DNA of 23,975 nucleotides from SVTX01 sp045577415 (GCA_045577415.1 JAZNII010000154.1:1-23975); one strand, 5' to 3'. Numbered from the stretch's first letter, positions 14,362-22,354 are shown. Program-made: numbers and translations. Notes: generated by a model from the sequence alone, not told the origin.

Positions 14362-14490
14362 TCGGTAAAAAATACCATTTTCTAGACATTTCTACTCCGT
14401 TTGGACCTTTTCTGTACACAAAAGTTGTCAAAATGCGCTCTCTGGCACTCTTGTCTCCATGTGCTCCGGTTCTGTAAGTGGTCAGAAAGA

Positions 14491-14529
14491 TAGCCCTTAG
14501 AGCACCAATTTGTGGTGCTCTAAGGGCTA
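14491..14529. repeat. Perfect 17-bp hairpin without T-run
   Basis: TAGCCCTTAGAGCACCA (14491-14507) and its complement (14513-14529) round a 5-base loop. No T-run on the plus strand; on the minus strand TCTTTCTG follows. It may be a leftover terminator or an element end. Otherwise nothing is seen in 14362-14618. Confidence 0.6.
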
Positions 14530-14618
14530 ATAATATATTCGGTTATAACTCAAAATTTGATATGCAGTAAGCAAAGAAAAAGGTCGATTGAAAAACAGGG
14601 GATATTTTATAAAATCTA

Positions 14619-14647
14619 TTGACAATATCGCTTGTAACTGATATAAT
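14619..14647 (+). promoter_or_regulatory. Perfect consensus promoter of the AlbA_2-RecQ-DprA-HEPN operon
   Basis: TTGACA (14619-14624), 17 bases, TATAAT (14642-14647): an exact sigma-A consensus. Such a strong promoter usually needs a repressor, and repeats lie directly at the start site. Confidence 0.88.
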
Positions 14648-14649
14648 AT

Positions 14650-14669
14650 CGTTAGTAACCGTTAGTAAC
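14650..14669 (+). promoter_or_regulatory. Tandem CGTTAGTAAC operator-like repeats
   Basis: Two perfect head-to-tail copies of CGTTAGTAAC (14650-14659, 14660-14669) begin 2 bases after the -10 box and end 5 bases before the ribosome site; a partial GTAAC also sits inside the promoter spacer. The position would let a bound protein block initiation. The first gene has a C-terminal winged helix and is the likely binder. Confidence 0.6.
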
Positions 14670-14684
14670 AATTTGGAGGCAAAA

Positions 14685-15971
14685 ATGATAGAAGATAAGA
14701 ATACCGAATTCAAAAGAGAATATGTTGATAATATTAAAAAGACGCTTATTGCTTTTGCTAACGCCGATGGTGGAAGTGTCTATATTGGTATTGACGATGA
14801 CGGAAGCGTGATCGGAGTAAATGATGTGGATGCGGTTATGCTACAGGTGTCAAATGTAATTCGAGATGCTATTAAGCCCGACCTTACAATGTTCTGTGAT
14901 ATTACAGCCGAGCTTATGAAAGAAAAGCAGATTATAAAAATAACAGTAAACAGAGGAACGGCGAGACCTTATTATTTAGCAGCAAAGGGAATCCGTCCAG
15001 AAGGCGTATACATTCGCCAAGGAGCAGCGTCAGTACCCGCATCTGAAAGCGTCATTTTATCTATGATACGCGAGACCGCCGGTGATAGCTATGAGGAGGC
15101 ACGTTCGCTGCTTCAGGAATTGACCTTTAATGAAGCAAATGCTGTTTTCGAAAACAAACAGATTTCTTTCGGTGAGTCACAGAAGAGAAGTCTTGGCTTA
15201 ATTGGTGAGGACGGAATGTATACCACCCTTGCGTTATTGCTTTCCGATCAATGCACGCATACTGTAAAAATTGCAGTATTTGAAGGTGATCAAAAGGCAG
15301 TGTTTAAGGATAGACGTGAATTTAGCGGCTCGTTATTGAAGCAGTTGAACGATGCCTATCAGTTTATAGATCAGTTCAATCATACTCGCGCACATACTGA
15401 GGGACTATACCGTGTTGATAAAAGATCCTATCCCACAGAAGCTATTAGAGAGGCACTTTTGAATGCTATCGTTCATAGAGAGTATGGTTTTTCGGCAAGT
15501 ACACTCATCAGTGTTTTTGATAACCGAATTGAATTTGTTTCGATAGGCGGACTCGCGCGCGGCATCTCGCAAAGTGATATTTTGCTTGGCATTTCAATTG
15601 CACGAAACAAAAAGCTTGCAGACGTGTTCTATCGTCTGCATTTGATCGAAGCATACGGTACCGGTATGACTAAAATCATGGAGGCTTATAAAGAATGCGG
15701 AATGGAGCCACATATAGAAATATCCGATAACGCTTTTAAGATAACATTGCCTAATACCAATGTGGCTGTTAAGGAAACAAGGGTTGAGTTGACCGAAAAC
15801 GAGCAAGGCATATTATCTGTGCTAAAAGAAGGTATTAAGTCTCGCCCGGAAATTCAAAAAGCTCTGGGCTTTTCACAGACAACTACAATCGTTACGATTG
15901 CGGCATTGATCGATAAAGGATTAATCGTAAAAGTAGGAAACGGAAATAAGACAAAGTATAAAGTAGTATAA
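14685..15971 (+). CDS. AlbA_2 / HATPase / winged-helix protein (COG2865-type)
   Basis: A 428-residue protein of the Schlafen-like AlbA_2 group. The N-terminal AlbA_2 domain (about 5-125) shows TEFKREYVDNIKKTLIAFAN with ADGGSVYIGIDDDG, and GVYIRQGAASVPAS. The central GHKL-like HATPase_c_4 domain (about 235-350) has PTEAIREALLNAIVHREY and EAYGTGMTKIMEA. A winged helix closes the protein (about 375-428, EIQKALGFSQTTTIVTIAAL). The start at 14685 is chosen because GGAGG is 5 bases upstream; an upstream in-frame ATA-based extension would overlap the promoter. It heads a four-gene operon (63 bases to recQ). Related proteins occur as regulators or effectors in defence islands; here the operator-like repeats favour a regulatory role. 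Confidence 0.85.
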   Translation: MIEDKNTEFKREYVDNIKKTLIAFANADGGSVYIGIDDDGSVIGVNDVDAVMLQVSNVIRDAIKPDLTMFCDITAELMKEKQIIKITVNRGTARPYYLAAKGIRPEGVYIRQGAASVPASESVILSMIRETAGDSYEEARSLLQELTFNEANAVFENKQISFGESQKRSLGLIGEDGMYTTLALLLSDQCTHTVKIAVFEGDQKAVFKDRREFSGSLLKQLNDAYQFIDQFNHTRAHTEGLYRVDKRSYPTEAIREALLNAIVHREYGFSASTLISVFDNRIEFVSIGGLARGISQSDILLGISIARNKKLADVFYRLHLIEAYGTGMTKIMEAYKECGMEPHIEISDNAFKITLPNTNVAVKETRVELTENEQGILSVLKEGIKSRPEIQKALGFSQTTTIVTIAALIDKGLIVKVGNGNKTKYKVV

Positions 15972-16034
15972 AACAAGGGACTGTAAATTGGGGAATTTGA
16001 AAAAGAAAAATCAGAAAAGGCAAGGGGGGGTTAT

Positions 16035-18113
16035 ATGGGTATTGAAGTAAATAAACCTTTGATATACGAACAAGCGGATCAAATAATAAAAGCATTGTAT
16101 GGTCCCGGTGCAATGTTTCGTGATGGACAATATGAGGCCATTGAAGCGACAATGACTCAAAAAAGAGTTCTTGTAGTTCAGCGCACGGGGTGGGGAAAAA
16201 GTCTTGTTTATTTTGTTTGCACTAAGTTAATGCGAAAAGAAAATAAAGGCGTTACTATGGTGGTTAGTCCGCTCCTTGTACTTATGAAAAACCAAATTGA
16301 AGCAGCTACGAAAATGGGGTTACACTGCGATGTTTTAAATAGTACAGTTAAAGATAGACGTGCTGAGATTCTTGATTCTCTTGAAAATGACGAACTTGAC
16401 CTTATTCTCGTAACTCCGGAGACTCTCTTCAGTGATGAGGTTCAAAAAAGACTTAAAAATATTAAAATTGGACTTTTCGTTATTGACGAAGCCCATTGCA
16501 TATCTGACTGGGGACATGATTTTAGACTTGAATATGGCAATTTGAAATCGGTAATTTCATCGTTGCCTCCCGCAGTGCCGATATTAGCTACAACAGCTAC
16601 GGCCAATGATAGGGTAGTTAGCGATCTCGAAAAACAGCTTGGAAACAATGTATACGTGTCACGAGGTCCCCTCACGAGAGAATCTTTATCTATACAAGTC
16701 CTTGAGATGCCTGATAGGATTACCAGATACGCGTGGATTCTTGAAAATATTAACAAGCTTCCGGGAAGTGGCATTATATACTGTTTAACACAGCGAGATT
16801 GTGATTATTTAAGCGATTTTCTGAAGAAGAATGGAATCAGTGCGGAAGCATATTATTCAAGAGGCACAGAAGAAGGCGAACTATTAAATAAAGACATTGA
16901 AGAAAAATTCAGGCGAAACGAGATCAAAGCTATTGTTGCAACAATCAAACTTGGTATGGGTTATGATAAAGGAGACATTGCTTTTGTCATTCATTATCAA
17001 ATGCCTTCAAACATAGTTTCATATTATCAACAGATAGGACGTGCCGGAAGAAATATTGAAAGAGCATATACGTTTCTTATGTTCGGTAAAGAGGATGAAG
17101 ATATATTGAACTATTTTATAAATACAGCATTCCCAACCGAAAAAGAAGCGGTAGCTACTATGGAATACATTTCAAACAACGACGGAGTAAAGCAGTATCA
17201 AATAAATTCAGCTTTGAACATAAAGAAATCTCGTTTAGATAAAGCAATTTCATTTTTGATGCACGATGGTTTCATAAGGAAAGAAAAGCAGATCTATTAT
17301 GCCACGCCGAAACCGTTTGTTTATGATCGTGAGCATTATGATGCAGTAACGGCAACAAGGGTAAAGGAAATGGAGCAGATGAAAAAATTGGCAACAACCA
17401 CTACCTGCTACAGTAAATTTGTTGTTGAATGCCTTGATGATCATAGTGCATATGAATGCGGTCACTGTGCCAATTGCTTGGGGCGAGATATACTTCCTTC
17501 TAAACCTTCAATGGATTCGGTTTATATTGCAGAAACTTACATAAACGGTTTAGTTCTTGAAATCGAGCCGAGAAAGATGTGGGTATATTCTGAATATACC
17601 GGTAATAAAAAAATCCCTGTTCCCAATAAGGTGGGATTGTGTTTAGCTAAATATGGTGATCCGGGTTACGGAGAACTTGTAAAGAGAGATAAATACAGCG
17701 AGAAAAAACGGTTTTGCGATGAATTGGTTGGTAAGAGCGCAAAGGTGTTGAGATCTATTGTAAATGAAAACGGAATTGAATATTTAACATGTGTGCCGTC
17801 GCTTAGAAGCGATATTGTCCTTGATTTTTCAAAGCGACTTGCTAAGTCTTTGGGGATAACATTTGTTGAGCTTTTGAAAAAGAGTGATACGAGACAACAG
17901 AAGGAGATGCAGAATAGCTCATACCAGTGTGGGAATGCTATGAGATCCTTTAGCCTGTTGGATGATGCTGTAGTGCCGAATAAAGTGTTGCTTGTTGATG
18001 ACGTTGTAGATTCAAAGTGGACGCTAACAGCATGCGGTTATTATTTGTGCGAAGGCGGATGTGAAGAAGTATATCCATTTGCATTGGCAGACAGTAGTCA
18101 AAAGGAGGATTAA
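16035..18113 (+). CDS. RecQ-type DNA helicase fused to a ComFC-like phosphoribosyltransferase domain
   Basis: A 692-residue superfamily 2 helicase. Motifs: FRDGQYEAI (28-36), Walker A RTGWGKS (50-56), DEAHCISDWGHDFR (151-164), TTATAN (186-191), and motif VI QQIGRAGRN (332-340). The RecQ zinc site is Cys458, Cys475, Cys478, Cys481. No HRDC domain follows; instead about 505-692 is a phosphoribosyltransferase-like domain of ComF type, with CVPSLRSDIVLDFSKRLAKS, a QQKEMQ...N segment, and the PRPP loop VLLVDDVVDSKWTL (651-664). The acidic pair Asp655/Asp656 is kept, but the usual TTGAT turn is DSKWT, so catalysis is doubtful. An unusual run of seven G bases forms the ribosome site. It ends 2 bases before the DprA-like gene. 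Confidence 0.9.
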   Translation: MGIEVNKPLIYEQADQIIKALYGPGAMFRDGQYEAIEATMTQKRVLVVQRTGWGKSLVYFVCTKLMRKENKGVTMVVSPLLVLMKNQIEAATKMGLHCDVLNSTVKDRRAEILDSLENDELDLILVTPETLFSDEVQKRLKNIKIGLFVIDEAHCISDWGHDFRLEYGNLKSVISSLPPAVPILATTATANDRVVSDLEKQLGNNVYVSRGPLTRESLSIQVLEMPDRITRYAWILENINKLPGSGIIYCLTQRDCDYLSDFLKKNGISAEAYYSRGTEEGELLNKDIEEKFRRNEIKAIVATIKLGMGYDKGDIAFVIHYQMPSNIVSYYQQIGRAGRNIERAYTFLMFGKEDEDILNYFINTAFPTEKEAVATMEYISNNDGVKQYQINSALNIKKSRLDKAISFLMHDGFIRKEKQIYYATPKPFVYDREHYDAVTATRVKEMEQMKKLATTTTCYSKFVVECLDDHSAYECGHCANCLGRDILPSKPSMDSVYIAETYINGLVLEIEPRKMWVYSEYTGNKKIPVPNKVGLCLAKYGDPGYGELVKRDKYSEKKRFCDELVGKSAKVLRSIVNENGIEYLTCVPSLRSDIVLDFSKRLAKSLGITFVELLKKSDTRQQKEMQNSSYQCGNAMRSFSLLDDAVVPNKVLLVDDVVDSKWTLTACGYYLCEGGCEEVYPFALADSSQKED

Positions 18114-18115
18114 AT

Positions 18116-19066
18116 ATGAATTCAAATTCAAATGCAATTTTTACATTGTGCAGTCATTTATGCGTAGGTGATAACGTTGTTCCTCTAGAACCTAAAGAAT
18201 GGGGAGAACTTGCTAAAAAGTTAATGGAAGCGGGGCTTCAGCCGGAAAGCATATTTGAGCTTTCAAAAGCTGAGTTTAAAGATAAATTATTTGTTTCGGA
18301 AGAATATGCGGATAGAATATTTAGATTACTTGATAGAAATGCAAGCCTTTCATTTGAGTTAAGTCAACTTGAAAACATAGGAATTTCAGCAATAACAAGA
18401 GCGGATAAGGAATATCCGTCAAAATTAAAAAAGATATTAGGTAACAATTGTCCGCCTATTTTTTATGTTTCCGGAGATATTTCATTATTAGACTACAAGT
18501 ATGTTGGTTATGTTGGTTCAAGAACTGTTTCGGATGATGATATTGTTTTTACAAAAGAAACAGTTTCAAAAACTATCAATCGCGGCTATGGCGTCGTATC
18601 AGGTGGGGCAAAAGGGATAGATACGGTTTCTGAAGAACAAGCACTTGAAATGGGAGCGCCTATTATAGAATATCTTTCGGATTCAATGCTTAAGAAAATA
18701 AAAAAGAGTTCCGTTGTAAGGGCACTCGCAAATAGGAAAATGCTTCTGCTTTCTGTGGTAAAACCTGATGCCGGCTTTAACGTTGGCACTGCAATGATGC
18801 GAAACCGATATATATATGCACAATCTTCGGGAACTGTTGTTGTCAGATCTGAATATAACAAAGGTGGAACTTGGGCTGGGGCAATCGAAAATCTCAAGTA
18901 TGGTTGGTGCAAAGAAATGTGCTGGGATAAGAAAATGTATCAAGGTAATAAAGCGCTGATTCAGCAAGGAGCTATTCCAATTGGAAACGATTGGAATGGA
19001 GATATTGAAAGTTTGAACTCTCCAAGCTTGAATTTGGGTGGAGAACAATTAACACTGTTTGATTAA
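18116..19066 (+). CDS. DprA/Smf-like (SLOG superfamily) protein
   Basis: A 316-residue protein with a DprA-like N-terminal helical part (about 25-115) and a Rossmann-like SLOG domain (about 125-265): GYVGSRTVSD (131-140), SGGAKGID (162-169), MRNRYIYA (228-235) and KGGTWAGA (249-256). In true DprA, which loads RecA on incoming single strands, these loops bind DNA. Here the sequence between them is divergent and the C-terminal winged domain is absent. The last residues are GEQLTLFD, of which QLTLF (311-315) fits the beta-clamp-binding motif QL(S/D)LF. It begins 2 bases after the helicase-ComFC gene, so the two are coupled. A dedicated operon partner is more likely than the housekeeping dprA. 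Confidence 0.85.
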   Translation: MNSNSNAIFTLCSHLCVGDNVVPLEPKEWGELAKKLMEAGLQPESIFELSKAEFKDKLFVSEEYADRIFRLLDRNASLSFELSQLENIGISAITRADKEYPSKLKKILGNNCPPIFYVSGDISLLDYKYVGYVGSRTVSDDDIVFTKETVSKTINRGYGVVSGGAKGIDTVSEEQALEMGAPIIEYLSDSMLKKIKKSSVVRALANRKMLLLSVVKPDAGFNVGTAMMRNRYIYAQSSGTVVVRSEYNKGGTWAGAIENLKYGWCKEMCWDKKMYQGNKALIQQGAIPIGNDWNGDIESLNSPSLNLGGEQLTLFD

Positions 19067-19068
19067 CA

Positions 19069-20194
19069 ATGTTTTTATTTGATAACCGTGCGTGTATTGA
19101 ATTTATAGACGACAAGGAAAAGCGAAAAACTTATTGGATAATTCTATAAATAGTGCGTTAACAGCAGTAGCAACATATAATACGCCGGGATCAAAGTTTC
19201 GATTGGAAAACTACATTGTGCTAATGATTATCGCTTGGACAAAGGCATTTCATTCTTATTTTCAAAGTGCCATAGGGGAAAAATATTTTTATAAGGAAAA
19301 AAACGGGCGCTACAAAATTGTTGATGGTGATAAAAAAGCGTGGGAGTTGACTGAATGTATAAAATATTATCAAAAATCAATTGCTGATCAAGAAAAACTT
19401 TCGGAAGCTGTTGTAGCTAATTTGAAGTTATTTATCGGTATTAGGAATAAGATTGAACATCGTTTTTGGGATGGATCGGTTCTGGATATTTTGCTTTTTG
19501 GTGAATGTCAATCTTTGCTTTATAATTATGAAAATTTTATAATACGTCATTATGGACAGGATTATTCAATCAATACTTGCCTAGCATATGCGCTACAATT
19601 CTCACATTTGCGGGCAAAGGAACAAGTAATATCGCAGCGACAACTTCTATCAAAAGATATGCAGGATATCAAAAATATATAGATAAGTATAAAACCGACT
19701 TGGCACAAGAGGTTTATGAGAGTCAAGAATATAGCATTAAACTTCTTCAAATTCCAAGGGTTAGTAATACTAATCGTTCCGATTTATCAATCGAATTTGT
19801 TAACTGGAACACGTTAAACGAATCTGATCGAGAAGCATACAAAAAAATAAGCACAATTATAAAAGATAAAAAGATTATTCAAAATGTGGCAAACAATAAC
19901 ATGTTAAGACCATCGCAAGTTGCTAAGGCGGTAAAAGATAAAACAGGTCTCGACTTTAGAACACATCACCATACGTACATTTGGAAAGCATTTAGTATTC
20001 GTCCAATAGGTGAATCTAAGGATAAATTTGAAACTAACGATAAGTATTGTATTTATGATGAGCCGCATGATGATTACTTATATACAGAAGCATGGGTTGA
20101 TTTTATTGTAAAGCTTTTTCAAGAATATGACTTCTCGTTGGAAAATATTATCTCGAAATGTAGCACGCCATTAAATCTTAAAGATTATGAGTAA
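19069..20194 (+). pseudogene. HEPN/DUF3644 protein gene, interrupted by frameshifts
   Basis: The middle (19134-19682) and rear (about 19676-20194) lie in different frames but join into one DUF3644-type protein. The middle has a helical HEPN domain (KFRLENYIVLMIIAWTKAFH) and the RNase motif IRNKIEHRF, with Arg at 19443 and His at 19458 (R-x4-H). The rear has YIDKYKTDLAQEVYESQEYS, SDLSIEFVNW and a C-terminal winged-helix-like part ending LKDYE. Adding one base to the five-A run at 19671-19675 restores the frame. A start at ATG 19069, 2 bases after the previous stop, also becomes usable if the five-A run at 19125-19129 had one more A. Otherwise translation would need TTG at 19134, which has no well-placed ribosome site. 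Either a decayed gene or sequence error; as an intact protein it would be a probable RNase toxin. Confidence 0.75.
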
Positions 20195-20245
20195 TGCTCG
20201 TTTTGAGGTTTAATTATAAGTTTACGAGTTTTTTGGGGTATACCT

Positions 20246-20616
20246 ATGAACAACAACTATTCAACGGAAGCTTGCGATCGTTGGGGCGATACTGCTGCTT
20301 ATTGCGAGCACGAGCAAAAAACCAAGAACTACGCAAAAGAGAAGTGGCAGAGGCAAACGATGGATTGATGGCGATCTTTGCCGAGTTTGCTGAGTGCAAG
20401 AATAGTGGCGTAAGTGCCGATTCTGCCGAGGCGCAGGCACTTGTGGCAAAGCTTCAGGCGCATATCACCGCCAACTACTACACTTGCACGGACGAGATTC
20501 TTGCAGGGCTTGGCAAGATGTATGTTGCCGACGAGCGATTCAAGAAGAACATCGACAAGTACGGCGAAGGAACTGCCGAGTTCGCAGCGGATGCGATTGC
20601 CGCTTACACTAAGTGA
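20246..20616 (+). pseudogene. TipAS domain gene, frameshifted second copy
   Basis: Starts MNNNYSTEACDRWGDTAAYC and hits a stop at 20366-20368. The rest of the TipAS domain continues in another frame (NDGLMAIFAEFAECKNSGVS onward, LAGLGKMYVADERFKKNID, GTAEFAADAIAAYTK) to a TGA at 20614-20616. Compared with copy 1, GTGGGCAG (5847-5854) has become GTGGCAG, so one G is missing at 20346-20347. The sequence on both sides is otherwise closely similar to copy 1. It precedes the radical SAM gene by 4 bases, the same order as the relic pair at 5.7-6.9 kb. Confidence 0.8.
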
Positions 20617-20620
20617 AAAA

Positions 20621-21376
20621 ATGAACCAATATCTCAAAGATCTGAACAAAATTGAATTCGTCGTGACCTATGCCTGCACGGGGCGGTGCAAGCACTGTTC
20701 CGAGGGAGAACACACGTTTTGCGGTGAGCGGATCGATCCGCAAATTGCCGAGGATGCGGTGCGTAAGATTGCGTCGGAGTATGAGATCAAAACCGTGATG
20801 ACCTTTGGTGGTGAGTCGCTTTTGTACACGGACGCGGTCTATGCGATTATGACGGCTGCCAAAGAACTGAATATTCCGAAACGTCAAGTCATCACCAACG
20901 GCTATTTTTCAAAGAACGCCGATAAGATCCGCGAGGTCGCGGTGCGACTTGCCGCGTGTGGGGTGAACGATCTGCTTTTGTCGGTGGATGCTTTCCATCA
21001 GGAAACGATACCGCTTGATGTGGTGAAGCAGTTTGCCGCAGAAGCAAAGAAACACGGCATACCGATTCGCCTTCAACCTGCGTGGCTGGTGAGCGTGACG
21101 GACGACAATCCGTATAACAGAAAAACGCGAGAGATTCTCGAGAGCTTTGCCGATATGGAGATTCCTGTGGGAGAGGGAAATGTTATTTTCCCCGAAGGAA
21201 ACGCGCTGAAATATCTCTCGGAGTATTTCACGGACGAGCTTCCCAAAAATCCGTACGCGGAAGATCCGCACGACATTCGTTGTGTGTCGTTCGAACCCAA
21301 CGGCGATGTTCTCGGTGGAAACGTGTATGAGCGAGATATTATGGAATTTATAAAGGGCTACGGAGAAAACCTATGA
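20621..21376 (+). CDS. Radical SAM protein
   Basis: A 251-residue radical SAM enzyme with the iron-sulfur motif C19-x3-C23-x2-C26 (CTGRCKHC), a GGE motif (TFGGES) and the usual half-barrel order of strands (RQVITNGYFS, DLLLSVDAFH, IPIRLQPAWL). The C-terminal part reads IRCVSFEPNGDVLGG with a single cysteine, so it resembles the start of a SPASM/Twitch region but lacks the other cluster ligands. The substrate is unknown; similar small proteins act on peptides. The start at 20621 follows the TipAS stop by 4 bases and has only a weak ribosome site, so translation coupling is likely. Its stop overlaps the next start (ATGA). Confidence 0.88.
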   Translation: MNQYLKDLNKIEFVVTYACTGRCKHCSEGEHTFCGERIDPQIAEDAVRKIASEYEIKTVMTFGGESLLYTDAVYAIMTAAKELNIPKRQVITNGYFSKNADKIREVAVRLAACGVNDLLLSVDAFHQETIPLDVVKQFAAEAKKHGIPIRLQPAWLVSVTDDNPYNRKTREILESFADMEIPVGEGNVIFPEGNALKYLSEYFTDELPKNPYAEDPHDIRCVSFEPNGDVLGGNVYERDIMEFIKGYGENL

Positions 21377-21867
21377 AATATATTTACGAAAACATATCAT
21401 CACTCCAGTGTCCTGTTGGTGAATTTTATGTTTGCTACGGTAAGGAAAGAATCCCTTTTAGCATTCGTAAAAACGATTATGATGTGCCTTATGACAACAT
21501 CACAACGGAAACCAATTATGCTTTGGACATCGATACAAAACTTTTAGAAATTGGTAAACAATACAATGTTGTATTCTCGGAAGGTGGCTTAAACTATTGC
21601 GGTTCTGATGAGCACACCGAATCTATTACCAATACTATTGACAAATGGTCTGTCGGTATCGGTTCTTACGATATGAATGACGACTATTTTCATCAAGATG
21701 AACCGCACAAAGGCTATGATGTATGGCGTTCTGAAGATAACCTCGGCTTCTCGTTTGTTCTTTTAGATAGAACGATAGACAAAATCACATTCCTTGTCGC
21801 TTGGATTGAAAACAGGGAAATTTCGAACGTTGATTACGAAAGCGTTCTGGATTTTTGGTTAACGTAA
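21373..21867 (+). CDS. Unknown 164-residue protein
   Basis: An acidic, strand-rich protein (CPVGEFYVCYGKERIPFSIR, ALDIDTKLLEIGKQYNVVF, GFSFVLLDRTIDKITFLVAW) with no signal peptide, membrane helix or cysteine cluster. I recognise no family. It overlaps the radical SAM stop by 4 bases and is followed after 1 base by the P-loop kinase gene, so it belongs to the same unit. With a radical SAM neighbour one could think of a substrate or partner, but it does not look like a small precursor peptide; I make no functional claim. Confidence 0.7.
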   Translation: MKYIYENISSLQCPVGEFYVCYGKERIPFSIRKNDYDVPYDNITTETNYALDIDTKLLEIGKQYNVVFSEGGLNYCGSDEHTESITNTIDKWSVGIGSYDMNDDYFHQDEPHKGYDVWRSEDNLGFSFVLLDRTIDKITFLVAWIENREISNVDYESVLDFWLT

Positions 21868-21868
21868 A

Positions 21869-22354
21869 ATGGAGAAAATTATAGTCATCGGATGCCCCGG
21901 AAGTGGCAAAAGCACGGTTTCACGGGCGTTACATAATAAGTCGGGCATTCCGCTGTATCACCTTGATATGATGTATTGGAATGCAGACAAGACAACGGTG
22001 GAAAAGAGCGTATTTCTCGAACGGCTGTCCGCTGTGTTCGAAAAAGATGAGTGGATCATTGACGGTAATTACGGCTCTACGATGGAACTGCGAATGGCGG
22101 CGTGTGATACGGTAATTTTTCTCGACTATCCGCTTGACGTTTGCCTTGACGGAATCAAAGAGCGACATGGAAAGCCGCGCAGTGATATGCCGTGGATCGA
22201 AACCGAAGAAGATGCGGAATTCATCGAATTTATAAAAAGCTACAACGAGCAGCAAAAGCCAAAAGTGCTTGAATTGCTCAAAAAATACAGCGATAAAAAT
22301 ATTATCATTTTTAAGAGCAGAGAACAAGCGAATGAATTTTTACTTCAGATATGA
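21869..22354 (+). CDS. P-loop NTPase, FlaR/adenylate-kinase-like
   Basis: A 161-residue cytoplasmic kinase-like protein. Walker A is GCPGSGKST (8-16), followed by the YHLDMMYWNADKT segment and WIIDGNYGSTMELR, both marks of the DNA topology modulation protein FlaR group of adenylate-kinase-like proteins. Then VIFLDYPLDVCLDGIKER holds the usual strand and Arg-rich lid. Full family length. Substrate not known for the group with certainty. It starts 1 base after the preceding stop with no good ribosome site, so it depends on coupling. Confidence 0.82.
   Translation: MEKIIVIGCPGSGKSTVSRALHNKSGIPLYHLDMMYWNADKTTVEKSVFLERLSAVFEKDEWIIDGNYGSTMELRMAACDTVIFLDYPLDVCLDGIKERHGKPRSDMPWIETEEDAEFIEFIKSYNEQQKPKVLELLKKYSDKNIIIFKSREQANEFLLQI

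Noticed and set aside
14064..14378. 104-residue minus-strand frame covering the tRNA-Pro remnant
   Set aside because: It crosses an att-like tRNA fragment and AT-rich spacer, has no ribosome site and no recognisable domain.
19660..19690. Programmed -1 frameshift in the HEPN gene
   Set aside because: The site (C AAA AAT) does not fit the X-XXY-YYZ slippery heptamer and no downstream pseudoknot is obvious; a one-base loss explains it more simply.
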